A stretch of DNA of 64,000 nt from Manihot esculenta (lineage: Eukaryota; Streptophyta; Magnoliopsida; Malpighiales; Euphorbiaceae): assembly GCF_001659605.2 (NCBI RefSeq), contig NC_035176.2, positions 25,786,716 to 25,850,715 of the forward strand. The letters are read 5' to 3'. The notes below the pieces were generated by a model. It was not told the origin of the DNA. It did no database searches and saw only the letters and a program-made list of their open reading frames with translations. The first letter of the stretch is position 1. Each line of letters opens with the position of its first letter. Made by a program: the position numbers and the translations under genes. Of the stretch, positions 35,334 to 48,507 are shown in pieces.

Positions 35334-38300
35334 ATGTCTCAAACCAACTGGGAAGCTGACAAAATGTAAGTTCTCTGTGCAATTTTTTCGTTTTCTCTTC
35401 TTATTGTAACAGTCTTCTATCTGGGATTCCTTCTTTTTTTATTGTTTTTTTTTTAATTTTTTTTTTCATATCTTCTAATGCTCAGTCTTTTTTATGTTTT
35501 CCTCTTGATTTCTATTCTGGGTAGATGGGATTTTCTTATTTTGCAGCTTATGTTAGTTTTTGGAATCAAGTTTTATTCTTCCAATTCATTATATGATATG
35601 TGCCTTCGCATTGTTATTCTAGGGTTTATATTCTTGTACAGTGTCTTTTGAACTTTTTCCCGTGTTGGTTTTTAGTTAATGGGTTGTTAATCGTTTGATT
35701 TTAGTATTTGAATTCCTGCTTTAGTTGGCTGAACCTTGTCCTTTATTTATCGGTGTTGTTTTTTTATTATTGGATAAGCCAGTTTCTGTTCTTGTACGTC
35801 TTTGTTACTGTGTTGCTTTCCCTTTTTCCTTTTCTTTTTCTTCTTCTTAGGGCTCTAGCATTTGGCTGGATTTTTTTCCTCTTAAATAAACTTCTTTACT
35901 AGACTTCCATTATTTCTAACGGGTTTAAAAAAATGTTGGGTTTGTTTTGCTCTTGTAAAAAAAATAAAGATTTTCTTCTTTTGCCGTGGCTCCCTCTGTA
36001 AAAATGATATTAAGCGTTCTATTTTCATGATAAATAACAGGTTAGATGTGTATATCCATGATTATCTGGTGAAGAGAGATTTGAAGGCTTCTGCTCAGGC
36101 TTTTCAAGCTGAGGGAAAAGTATCATCTGATCCTGTGGGTAGGTGTATGAAGTTATTATTCAGAGGAAAAGATGCACATAAGAGTATAAGAATTTTTTAT
36201 TTTTTTTCAAATTGTGCTTTTGACTGCTGGTTTGGTTTTGAATTTTGGCCCTGAATATTTAGCTATTGATGCACCTGGAGGCTTTCTCTTTGAATGGTGG
36301 TCGGTTTTCTGGGATATATTTATTGCTAGGACAAATGAGAAGCACTCGGAGGTCGCTGCGTCTTATATCGAGGTTGGTTTTGGAATCATTTTGCTCTATA
36401 ACTTATTTATTTTTCATTAGGCTCAATTTTACATTCAGTGAGTGCTAAGGTGAGCAAGGAAAGTGGTATATTTGTGCGAGGCAGTGTAATGGCAATTTAT
36501 TGACTTGGAATTTCATTTTTAAGGATAGAATTGTTGCCTCCAAATCTCTTTCATGTAAATTTCCCCTTATAGCATTCCCTCCTGAAAGAAAGAAAAAAAA
36601 AAGGAAAAAAAAATGTTTGTCTCTTCTGCACATGGGTGAACATGTTTGTGTCATTATCAATTTGAGGAACTCTTTTTTTTTTAACCTGTTTGTCTTTGTT
36701 TGATTGAAGTGTTGAGTTATTAGTTTTTCGACCCTAAGTGGTGCCTTTTTGTGTGTGAGATTTAAGATTTTAATATGTTGAGGTTTGCTAGGTGCACAAT
36801 TGTAATGGAAGAATGGCTGCCCTTTGGTATCTACTCTTTTTTATTTTTGGTTCTTCATTTACTGACCTTGTATGCTGAAAGCCTGAAACTACTTACTACG
36901 AATGTATTTAGTGCCTTTGAAACCATTTTTTTTTATGTTTCGCTTAAATCTACCAATAATTGTTGTGTTAAGTCATGGGTTAAGGATCACATCACGGGAC
37001 GGTTGACAGGGAAATCTTCCTCAAAGGCTGAAGCCCAGTTTCTGCTGTGTGAGGAGCTTTTGGTGAATAAATTTGGGGGACTTGTTGAAGGGAAGTCTAA
37101 TACCTTATGAGTTGTTAAGAGAGAGCCTTAAACCTCATGTAATTTGTTATAGTGAATGCTTTTTAATTGATTGTGTTCCCTTTTAAAGGAGAGACTTACA
37201 AAATAGTAAGAAATCCTAATTCCTAATACACTTAGAAGTTCCTACTCTCTAGAACTGATAAAAGAACATTATCTGATCATAATTATGAAATAATTGCAAA
37301 AAATAGAAACGATAATTCTGCAGCATCAGCTTCCTTTGCCATGAGTCCCATGCTGGTACTTCTTTCCTACAAGAGCTTCCACAACATGTTGACAATTTAG
37401 TAAGTTTGAACAAAAACTGGATTGCTCTTAAGATACTGTTTTAGGACTTTCTCTTGAATAGATGATAGACTAATTGGTAATAACGCAGCTGTTGAAGAAC
37501 CTTTAGTCATGCCACATGGCATTGTTCAACCTCCTGTCCGTAAGAGACATTAGTGATGCTTCCATTTCTAAAAGAAACTCTTTGAGAAACCCATATAAAA
37601 AACTTTTAGTTTTTGTTTTTGTACCTTAGATTTGTTCTTGTAAAGCTATACTTTTGTTTTTTGGGGAATCATAACTCTTTACTTATTTTTCTATCTTTCA
37701 ATGTTTCTTAAACATGCTTGCATATGTGAAAATGAGCGCATGGGCCTGCCCGCGGATTGGATACTTGCCCTGTAGTGTTGACAGTCCTCATAAATGAACT
37801 GCCCCCTTCCCCCACGATCGGAAAAAAGAAAAACGAAAAGAAAGAAAATCGGAATTCTTGGACCTTCTCCCTGAAATTATTCTTCCCATCCCCTTAATAT
37901 GCTTTGGAGTCTTTTTCATCTTTCTATAGTTGCATATGTTATTGGAAGTTCTTCAGATTTATTTTGTCCTTAAATTCTTTGGCCCCATTTGGCATTGAGT
38001 TTCAAGCTGAAAAAAGAAAAGTAGTTTGGAAAAAGCTATTTTGTTATTTTAATATTCTTATGATTAAAACATATTAAATTTAATTTAAATAGATTTTTTT
38101 ATACTCTCTAACTAGTATATTTAAGGAAGTGGTTTTCTCAGTAGCAGCTCTAATAAGTAATACAATTCTAAATAGATCCTATAGCGGGCTTAAATGTACA
38201 CAGATTCTAAATGAGCCCTTTTCTTGTTAAGATGTCATAACCTTCTCAGTTGGATCTAGTTCTTTCTAGAGAGACTGCGTTATGGTAAATTGTGGTGTTC

Positions 38301-41300
38301 TCTATTAAGTTACATCTGTGAACAGGTCTTCATGTGTTTGATGTGGTGTCAAAAATGTGGATCATAATCTTAACTAGTGAACCGAATCTGTATCGGGATG
38401 AGCAGAAACCTAACTCATGACAAAGTATGTTGACATGTTTCAGCCAACTGCCCAGCTATTGCTTTTTGGGTTTTGTTTATGTTTGCTGCCTATATATTGT
38501 TGCTAGAACTTTGGAAGTCTTAAGCTTTACAAGGGCCTAGATAGAAGCCACTGGATGTAAAACTCAGTGCCCATTATAACATTTGTGCATATCGAAATCT
38601 CAGACTCAATTCATTAAAGCGCGGGAGCAGCAGCAGCAACAGCAACAGCAGCAGCAGCAAGCTCAACCACCACAGCATCAACAGCAACAGCAGCAGCAGC
38701 AGCAACAGCATCTGCAGATGCAACAAATCCTATTGCAGAGGCATGCGCAGCAGCAGCAGCAGCAACAACAGCAGCAACAGCCTCCCCAGCAGCAGCAGCA
38801 GCAACAGCAACAGCCCCCCCAGCAACAGCAGCAGCAACAGCCTCCCCAGCAACAGCAACAGCAGCGAAGGGATGGGACACACCTCCTAAATGGTACTACA
38901 AATGGGCTTGTGGCAAGCGATCCTCTCTTGCGCCAAAACCCTGGAACTGCAAACGCCATGGCAACAAAGATGTATGAGGAAAGATTAAAACTGCCAATTC
39001 AGAGGGATTCTTTGGACGATGCTGCAATGAAGGTAGGTGTGGCTCCTCCTTTTAACCCCTTACTTTACTTCTTTCTATGTTTTGAAGTTTGTTGGATCAG
39101 TTGGCTTACTGTCTTTCAAAATTTTACAGCAGAGATTTGGTGAGAATGTAGGCCAGCTTTTGGATCCAAATCACACCTCAATATTGAAGACTACAGCACC
39201 TGGCCAGCCTTCAGGGTGCTTTCATTTGACCTTTAATGCTCACATAAAACAAAATTATTTTGTTGCATTATTTGATTGACTTCGTTCAGTAATGTATCTG
39301 AAGGGTCTAGGTTTTACAAAAATGGCATTTCAAATTAATTATAGGATTTTGGTCTACGTCTCCAACTTACCTTTTTCTTTTTTCTTTCTCTTTTTGGTTT
39401 TTCCCTCCATGTAAATTAATGGGTATAAATGTGGAGTTGCAGTTTCTAAATGCTAAACAAGTGGGATTTATTTTAAATGCTAATGTCCAGAACAGCTCTG
39501 AACCATTTTTTGGATTTTGGTTATACAGGTAAGCCTATAATTAATCCAAAGCTTATTGTTGTTGTGCCAACAATTTCAGGCAAGTGTTACATGGTGCGGC
39601 GGGTGGAATGTCCCAACAGGTTCAGGCTCGGAATCAGCAACTTCCAGGGTCTACACCAGTATGGATCTCACATCTTATAGTTTTTACTTTTCCTGTTATT
39701 TGTTTGATCTAAATTTGTGTGGAATCAGGATATAAAGAGTGAGATCAACCCACCCAGAGCCGCTGGTCCGGAGGCATCATTAATAGGAATTCCTGGTATT
39801 CATCTCATGATTTTACCTTCTGAACCACCTGCCAGCTAACTTGCATGGATTTTGGGGAAAAATTGTTAATTTATGATTCGAATCAGCTTGAATCTATCAT
39901 CATCATCTCAGTTCGAACTTTGGAAGCCTGAAATTATAAATTTCTGTCTCATTTTGCATGTCTTAGATATCTTTGTGGTTAACATGAAAGGTTTGCTCTT
40001 TCAGGATCAAATCAAGGTGGTAACAATTTGACCTTAAAAGGGTGGCCGCTCACTGTAAGTTTTCTGTGGTTCATTTCTTCCTGTTCCTAGTCCCACCCTT
40101 TGTCAGCGCAATTGTAATAAATTGGTTACTTTTTTTGGTGCATGTGTATTACTATGTGTAATACGTGAGAGTTTTAATGGTTTAACTTGTGAATGCCTCT
40201 CTTAGGGACTGGATCAACTGCGCTCTCTTCAGCAACAAAAACCTTTTATACAGGCTCCTCAGCCCTTTCATCAACTTCAGATGTTGACACCACAACACCA
40301 GCAACAGCTTATGCTTGCACAGCAAAATTTAACATCACCATCTGCTAGTGATGAGAATAGAAGATTGAGAATGCTTTGGAACAACCGAAATATTCTGCCT
40401 GGGAAGGATGGGCTTACGAATTCTATTGGTGATGTGGTTCCAAATGTTGGATCTCCTTTACAAGCTGGTGCCTCTCTTTTGCCTCGTGGAGATACAGACA
40501 TGCTGATTAAGGTCCCATGATTCTGCCACCTTTAATCTGTGTTAAATATATCTTTGTTGTCTCCCAATAGTTATTACTGAAATATTATAAATTTAATTGT
40601 CATTCATTTTATAGAATTTTCCTTGTAGTTAAAAATGGCTCAGATGCAGCAGCAGCAACAACAGCAGCAGCAGCAGAACAGTAATCCACAGCAGCAGCAG
40701 CAGCAGCAGCAGCAGCTTCACAATCATCATCAGCAAGATAAGATGGGGGGTGCTGGTAGTGTCACAGTAGATGGTAGCATGTCCAGCTCTTTTCGAGGAA
40801 ATGATCAGGTCTGTCTTTTTTGGTTTCTTCTTATACATCTTCAGATGCCTTGTGCATGTAGTACCATCTAGCTGTTGATCTTTAGATAGATAAATTGAAC
40901 CTAATTTGATATACTGTCTTCTTCTGCCTCTTTATTCTTTCCTCTTGCAGATGCCCCCACTACACAGAGCTCCAATTTTACAAGAGTAGTAGTTTCCTTT
41001 GAAAATAGTATAGGAATCGTAATAATTTTTGTTCTTTGATACTTGTGTCTAGTAAATAAAGGATCAAGTATATATGGAAAAATAATTTATAATACCACAC
41101 ACACATATGAAGGTGATATTTATTTCTTAAATTTACTTCCAATTTAAGATGCAGGCAATATCTTTTATCAATTTCTGCCCTCATAAAAACTATTGGAAAG
41201 CTTGTTGAGTCTTGATTTATGGCATAGGCCAACTTGGACAGGTTTCTAACATGGATTGCCTGTTCCATTTAAGGTTTCAAAAAACCAGACAGGAAGAAAG

Positions 41301-44300
41301 AGAAAGCAGACAGTATCATCTTCAGGTCCTGCCAATAGCTCTGGAACTGCAAATACTGCAGGACCATCCCCAAGTTCAGCACCCTCGACACCTTCAACTC
41401 ACACTGCGGGAGATGTGATCTCAATGCCTTCTTTACCACATACTGGTAGTTCTTCTAAGCCTCTAGTGATGTTTGGTAGTGATGGCACAGGCACTCTCAC
41501 ATCTCCAGCTAATCAGTTGGTGAGTGCGTTGCCTTTATCTTTTGGCATTGGTAAAGGGATTGAAAATTCCTTGCTTGAGTTCTCATTGCAATCCCATTTT
41601 GGCAGTGGGATGATAAGGATCTTGAATTGCAGGCTGATATGGATCGTTTTGTGGAGGATGGATCCCTTGAGGATAATGTTGATTCTTTTTTATCCCATGA
41701 TGACGCCGATCCTAGGGATACAGTTCCTCGTATGGATGTCACAAAAGGTGTGAAATACTCATTGAATACTGATAGTCATTTTCTAGTGCTAATGCAGTTC
41801 CTCATATTGATAATGATATTTCCTACACACAAAATAACTATAATATTCAAATTTTATTTTTTAAAAGTAACATTCCTTCATTACATCATTAATGTGAGAA
41901 TAACTGAAAACAAGATGATAAATTAAATTTTTAATCACATTTCAAAACATAATTCCAAATTTGAAAAGAAGTAACAGTAATTGTAATATATAGCCTATGA
42001 GCGTATGACATATCTTGTAAATAATCACATCAGCTCATATTTGTAACAACCAGCACCACTTAACATATGTAGGCAGGATTATTATAGTAGGCACATGGAT
42101 AGGAGTTATTAGAACTATTTAGTAGTAGTATCAATAATGTTTGATGTCTAAAGTTTAGAACCTAAAAGAATGATGTTAGAGAAATCAAATGGTAATATTT
42201 TTATGTATGAAAAGCAATACTTGTATCATGATTAGGAAATCACATATTAGAAAATGTGATTTCAACTCAATTTTACTTGTTTCTGAGTTTATATTTATTT
42301 TGAATCATTTACATGTTTCTAGTGTTATACTCATATATTTTGACTCTTTAGTTTGCCATGCTATACCTGTGTCAACACGATATGTCATGGGATATGATAT
42401 GGAATATGTGTCCGACACATATTCATGTAGTTGGACACTCCAGTTATAGTGATCTCTAAAGTTGAGAATCATAATTAATTGAGTTTTCTTTTCTCTCAAG
42501 ATGAAAAGCATGAATTGCAAAGCATCAGTGTTGTTAAAAGCGCTAGGCGAGGCGCCTCTCTCTGAGGCCCTTGCCTCAGAGGGAGAGGCGCTAGGTGCTA
42601 GGCAGGCAAGGCGTCGCCTGGTGCCAATGCCTCTATTTTTCTTTTTCAATAGCAAAAGGAAGAAAAAAAAAGAGCAGAATCTTGTTGGAAGAAAGGAGGA
42701 GAGAGGAAGGAGAATAAAAAGAAGAATGAGGATGAGGAAGGAGATGTTTCGATGGAAGAGAAAGTAGTTTAAATAATATTTAAAAGTCACCTTTTCTTCT
42801 TTGAAGAAGGGACATGGAATCTTTTAACTTTTCTTCCTCTTTTTTGTTTTTTCCTTGTTTTATATAATAAATTTCCTTGGTATTAGAAATATAGAAATAA
42901 AATTTGAATATTGAAAATATTAATATATAATAAATAATACTTATTTGTTTATATATAATGTTTATTTGTAGATTAGTTATATTTATATATTTTATTATTA
43001 TTTTATTTTTTATTATATATATTCTATACTATAATTATATTCTTATCAAATAATATTATTATTAATATATAAATTTAGAGATTTTATTTATTATATAATT
43101 ATTAATTTTATTATTATTTAATTATATATATAAAGAAATTAATATTAATCTCCTATACATTATATCATTAACTATATGTTATATGTTTTAATCTAATTAA
43201 AGAAATTAATATTTAGTTAGATTAAAATATATAAACTATTGTTGATGGTACATAATACGTATATGTACATTTATGTTTAAAATATATATAAAAAAATTGG
43301 CTTCGTTGCCTTCTTCAAAAAGGCATCGAATCACCTCTCGCCCAAGGCAATAGGAGCCTCTATCGCCTTAGAGTTTCCTCTCGCCTTGATAACACTGCAA
43401 AGCATTGCTTTTCTTCTTAGATAGAAAATAGTTATTTGATTGAATTTTAGATAATCTATTTAGAGTTCAATAATCTATTTAGAGTACAATTACTATTATA
43501 TATTTATATATTTTAAAATTTTTTTATTCTATTTATTTTATATAACTTAAACGTATATAAGCACCTGTGTCTAAATTTAAATCCATGTCCCCGTATTTTC
43601 TGTTTAAATATGGGGATATGTATCCATTTTCTAACACTTAGAACCTGAGTCTGTTACATATTTGAATTGTATGCATGTAAAACCTGAAAACTAATTGAAA
43701 TTCACTTTGTACCATCATTCACTCATAGAGTTTACTTTTCGTCACAGGGTTTACATTTAATGAAGTAACTTCTGTTAGAGCGAGTGCAAGCAAAGTAATT
43801 TGTTGCCACTTCTCATCAGATGGGAAATTGCTTGCTAGTGGTGGCCACGATAAAAAGGCAAGTATGAAAATCAACTTTTAAAATTAAAATGTAGCTGGCA
43901 AGTATGAAGATCAACTTTTAAATTTAAAATGTAGTGCATAAAAATATGAAGCAAAGAACTGGATTCCAATTTCTAATGAAAAATTATGTTGAGTTTTTAT
44001 GAAGTCTGATGTAACTATCCAAATGATTGGAATTGTTGTCAGCTTTATTTTGTTTAGAAAATGAGAAATGGATTATGTTCACTAGCTTGCTTGATCTATC
44101 ACTTGCTAAAAATTGAATGTCAATTTTTTTCCTTGACGATCTATGCTACAGGCTGTATTGTGGTACACAGATAATTTAAAGCCAAAAACCACCCTTGAAG
44201 AACATTCATCATTGATTACGGACGTGCGATTCAGTCCAAGCATGCCACGCCTTGCAACATCATCGTTTGACAAAACTGTCAGGGTTTGGGATGCTGACAA

Positions 44301-46934
44301 TGTTAGTAATGCATTCTTCCATTTTGACCATTTTAATTTTTCTGCCAATTCCTGCCATTTACCTGTCGATGAGAAAATTTGGTTGAAGATGCAATTCCAC
44401 GTTTCTTAGTTTGAAACATGGTGTACATTGATACAATACAATGCACAAGGAAAGGACAGGTGCAAGTTCTATTGTTCATAACTATTTCTTGTTTCGTTAT
44501 GTGTATTGGGATGGCCATTATGCATTTAATTCCTTGAGAAAAATAATTGGCATCCTTTGTCATTAACAGAATGTTTAATTCTTCGCATGTCATTGTAAAT
44601 ATGTCAATGGTTATAATAGGCCATTCTTAATGTGGACATAAGCAGCTAGATGTTTCATCAGTTGAAGCTAGAATTTTTGGACGTGTATTTTTTTATCTGT
44701 TGAGGGTAGAATAAAACCTAAATTTCTTTTGTTGTTAAGAATTTCAGCGTGATTGAATTGAGCAGAAATTTATTGGGACCTTGGGTAATGAAATACATGC
44801 ACAATTTAATAGTAAGTGCGAAAATAATTGTGGACAATTGAGTACTGAATTGCAATAGGGGCATATGTTTACATGGACTCGGAGTAAATATCATTTAGCT
44901 CTTAGTGTCATTAACTGGTTATGGTTATGTAGTGATATCATGTTTTTTGTTGTTGCTCATTAGACTGTTGTGATTAACAAAATTTGCTGGATTGCATAGA
45001 TCATGCACTCTGATGTTATGGTTTTGCAGCCTAGTTACTCATTACGCACTTTTACGGGACATTCTGCCTCTGTCATGTCACTCGACTTCCACCCAAGTAA
45101 GGATGACCTCATCTGCTCTTGTGATGGGGATGGTGAAATACGTTACTGGAGTATTAACAATGGCAGTTGTTCGAGAGTATTCAAGGTAGATTCTTGCAAA
45201 CTATTTGGTGTATAATATCATGAAGGTTTTTGATTTGTCAGTATTTCTTCTCTGAGAAAGGAATGTTATGGTGTCTGGTTTTTCTTTCTGATATTACTAT
45301 GATTGGCCATCGCTGATTTTTATTTTATTAATTTATATTTGTATGGAATAGGGTGGTACGGCCCAAATGAGATTTCAACCCCGTTTAGGGAGGTATCTTG
45401 CTGCAGCTGCTGAAAATGTTGTATCTATATTAGACGTCGAGACACAAGCTTGCCGGCATTCATTACAGGTTATTTCAAATTTCTCTCATCTATGTTGAAC
45501 TGTGTGATGAATAATTTTCTATATTATCGATAATGAAAGGAGGAAAATTTTATATACAATTTGTTTTTATACTTGTGCTATCTAATTAGAAATAAATACC
45601 TATGATTATGCTAACTGAATAAGGAATACAATATATATAGTCGACTTTCCTTAAAACTGGACCAGATATGAGATGAATATTTTTGCTAATTTGATTCATG
45701 AACAGCGCTGTTATGGATGCCACACTGCAATAGTCCTAAAACATGAATTAGTCATAAATCACCGCGAGAGTGTCCAAAATTTTTGTGGCACCCTTTGCTC
45801 AGAAAATCACTTCTGAATGTTTGGTGATGTTGCAGTGATAGATAATTTTTGTAGACCCATTCATGTGCCTTTTTGTGTATACTGCTAGTTTATCTTGGCA
45901 TTTAGTTGTTCAAATGACCAATTGGGTCTTCTTCTAGATGCTAGTAATTACCTTGATTGGCTGATGAATTTTTTTCTGCTCAATTCATTTCAACTTCTTT
46001 TCTTTAATTTTTTGCTCATTATTGACTCGTTCTTTCCATTTTCCTTTGCTCTTTTCTTGCTCTGTACGGTTAACTGTAGGGACATACGAAGGCAATCCAC
46101 TCCGTGTGCTGGGATCCTTCTGGTGAGTATCTAGCATCTGTCAGTGAGGATTCTGTCAGAGTCTGGAGACTTGGATCAGGGAGTGAGGGGGACTGTGTTC
46201 ATGACTTGAGCTGTAATGGCAACAAATTCCATTCCTGTGTTTTCCACCCTACATATCCTTCATTGCTAGTAATTGGTTGTTACCAGGCAAGTAACTTTGA
46301 CTATCAGTCTCTGTGTATGTACTGGTGTGGTTATCATCTCTCGTACACTTTTTTTAAAAATTTTTTTAGATGGTAATTTCAATGTCTATGATGCAAGATT
46401 TTTAAAGGTTGGATTTATTATAATTGTTCAATTGCTATATAGTTTGTGTAGAATTAATGTCTCCTTTTTCTTATCTTGGGTATTTCCCCAGAACGAATGA
46501 TAGTCCGAATTGGGTTTCTTATGATTTTTATAACTAAGGAACACTTTCTTGATTTCAGAAGGAAAAATTCTTACATTTTATAGTAAATTTCTTGCATTTT
46601 TTAGCAAGTTTCCAGTTTTAGTTGTGTTTTTTTGTCTTCTCTCTCCGCATCTTGTTTTTCGACTTCTCCCTCTCTTGTGATGCTTTAAATTTGCACCTGT
46701 TCTACTACCAGCACCACTAAAATTTTTGCCAACTACGTTGCTGTGAAGGGATTGTCTCTGATTTTCTACTGTGGACATTCTTTTTTATAGTCTTTGGAGC
46801 TATGGAACATGAGTGAGAACAAGACTATGACTTTGTCGGCTCATGAAGGACTAATTGCTGCTCTTGCTGTATCGCCTGTGACAGGGTTGGTTGCATCTGC
46901 TAGTCATGATAAGTTTGTGAAGCTGTGGAAGTAA
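35334..46934 (+). CDS. LUG: LEUNIG-type transcriptional co-repressor (LUFS-polyQ-WD40), 18 coding exons
   Basis: LEUNIG is a Groucho/Tup1-like nuclear co-repressor that works with SEUSS in flower and organ patterning. Coding exons: 35334-35365, 36041-36138, 36263-36372, 38604-39032, 39130-39215, 39580-39658, 39729-39795, 40005-40054, 40206-40511, 40629-40808, 41274-41519, 41606-41747, 43748-43857, 44152-44301, 45030-45185, 45352-45468, 46080-46286, 46791-46934. They sum to 2,709 nt and 902 aa in one frame. Seen: the LUFS/LisH start ([31 protein letters not shown]), polyglutamine from about residue 86, a second Q run in exon 10, and WD40 repeats from about residue 610 to the end (HDKFVKLWK). 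The introns after exons 13 and 17 start GCAAGT. Length is close to the roughly 930 aa I recall for Arabidopsis LUG. Leading paralogue choice is LUG rather than LUH. Confidence 0.95.
38631..38869 (+). repeat. CAG/CAA repeat coding for polyglutamine in LEUNIG exon 4
   Basis: Imperfect CAG/CAA triplets broken by CCA/CCC proline codons and a short non-Q segment ([13 protein letters not shown]). The mixed codons should limit slippage. Antisense open frames here (poly-Ala, poly-Cys) are artefacts of the repeat. Confidence 0.9.
42526..43397. mobile_element. hAT-type element (872 bp) in LEUNIG intron 12
   Basis: The ends are CAGTGTTGTTAA on the left and, on the right, the complement of CAGTGTTATCAA. 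Flanks are CAAAGCAT at 42518-42525 and 43398-43405, a perfect 8-bp target duplication. Termini of the form CAGTG and 8-bp duplications are hAT hallmarks. Both end regions are GC-rich (GGCGAGG, GCCTCTC words) and the core is AT-rich with no transposase. The left end holds a strong hairpin at 42551-42591. Confidence 0.9.
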
Positions 46935-47409
46935 TGTGATTGTAACTCCCAAGCATTTATTTAAATGCTTTTTGGTTTGCTTTATTTTGATTAAGTTGAT
47001 GTGGCCTATTTTGTGATATATTCAATTTCAGGTCCTTATAACCCTTGAAACTAACCTTTTGCTGTTGTATCTGTTGCATAACACCACCGTTGACATACAC
47101 TTCACTGTTCCAAGTTTCTTGGACAGTTTGTAATGTTTTGTACTCTACACAGAAGTACATGCTTTTTATCCATAGAGCTGCTGGTGTCATCAATTTTTTA
47201 CTTCATCTTGGCTTCCATTGCAGAGTCTTGTAACCATGTTAGGCACACTTCACTTTGTTTTGGCCTAAAAAATTGTTTTCTTAAGCATTTTGTTGTGCTT
47301 ATTGGAAAAACTTGCCAGCATCCAATCTACCATAGATTCAAGAAACTAACAGTGGATCTCTTTTGAGAAAATTAAATGGGATTCACTTGTTTGTGAGTTG
47401 GATCTATTG
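46935..47409 (+). other. Probable 3' untranslated region of the LEUNIG-like gene
   Basis: Composition remains gene-like for about 450 bases after the stop codon. No clear AATAAA was found, and the 77-78 aa frames here are unrelated to known proteins. Confidence 0.4.
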
Positions 47410-47860
47410 TAGGAGTGAGCATTTGGTCGGTTCGATTCGATTCGAATAAATCGAAAATCGAAATTTTAGTATTTATAAAAATCAAATCAAATCGATATTG
47501 GTTAGAAATCAAATTGAGTCGAATCGGTTTGATTCGGTTCGGTTTGAATTTTTAATTTTTTTTTATCTTTTACATTTTATTTTTAATATTTTAAAATTTA
47601 ATTAAAACATTTTAATTTTAATTTTAATATGATTTAATTTTTCTAAATTATTGAAAATAATATACTATTATTACTAATAGGTTTGGTTTGGTTTTTTTAA
47701 TTTTTTTTCAGATCAAAATCGAATCAAATTGAAATAATTGAAAATTTTAAAATTAAAAATTGAATTGAATCAAAATAAATAAAAAATTGAATTGAATTTT
47801 TAAATTAATTTAATTTGATTGATTTTTTTGATTTGAACCGAATAATGTTCAGTGAATTGA
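47410..47860. mobile_element. hAT-type MITE, degenerate copy near the LEUNIG 3' end
   Basis: It starts TAGGAGTGAGCATTTGGTCG, almost as in the 14611 copy, and keeps the GGTTCGGTT arm and AT-rich core. The right arm has drifted to TTGAACCGAATAATGTTCA and the final CACCCCTA is lost, so the end is approximate. Confidence 0.75.
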
Positions 47861-48035
47861 TTTGTAATTTATAAAAATGTAATTTAATTAAAAAAATGTA
47901 ATTTAATTTATTTTTTAATTTTCATATTTAAATGAAAAGAATTTGATTTTTTTAGTTTAAAAGAAAATTTTATTTTAAAAAAAATAAAATTATATAAAAT
48001 TTCAATTAGAAATGATTTTTTTTTCATAAAAAGTT

Positions 48036-48505
48036 AAAGGGCGACCACATCATTTATTTTATTATTAAAATAAAATTATTTTTTAATAAATTGAAATTAA
48101 AGTTGCATTTATCAAACTAGCAATTTTTCTTAAAGGCGTTGCACGTGCCATTACTTTCTCATGGTATTGTACTCTGATACTGTTCATAAAAACTTTTATT
48201 GCTTCTTAATTATTACTATTATATTTTATGCAAATTTAATATTTTAATTATAATTGCTTTTTATATTTTAATTTATTCATTTTTTATTAAATTCTTTTAT
48301 TAATGTAATTGTTATTCTGAATTTTTCATTAATATTTATTTACTTATATAATAATAATTTAGTAATTTAATATAACCGTTAATTTGTCTATTTACTCAAC
48401 TAATATATCTAAAATATTTTTAAAATTAAATATTATATCAAAATTTAGATAGTATAAAATTTCTGATATAAATATTTAATATGAAAAATGATATGGTCGC
48501 CCTTT
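48036..48505. mobile_element. Small terminal-inverted-repeat element (about 470 bp)
   Basis: AAGGGCGACCACATCATTT at 48036 is matched in reverse complement by AAATGATATGGTCGCCCTT ending at 48505, and TA flanks both ends. Similar long MITEs with TA duplications belong to the Tc1/mariner group, but the terminal sequence is not one I know, so the class is uncertain. The interior is AT-rich and non-coding. Confidence 0.65.
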
Positions 48506-48507
48506 AA

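Noticed and set aside
36775..37110. 111-aa open frame
   Set aside because: It lies in LEUNIG intron 3 and resembles no protein; the flanking exons join correctly without it.
38614..38959. Minus-strand frames rich in Ala and Cys
   Set aside because: They are the antisense of the CAG/CAA repeat in LEUNIG exon 4.
42501..42767. 88-aa plus-strand and 161-aa minus-strand frames in LEUNIG intron 12
   Set aside because: They lie mostly in the hAT element, with purine-rich low-complexity translation and no domain.
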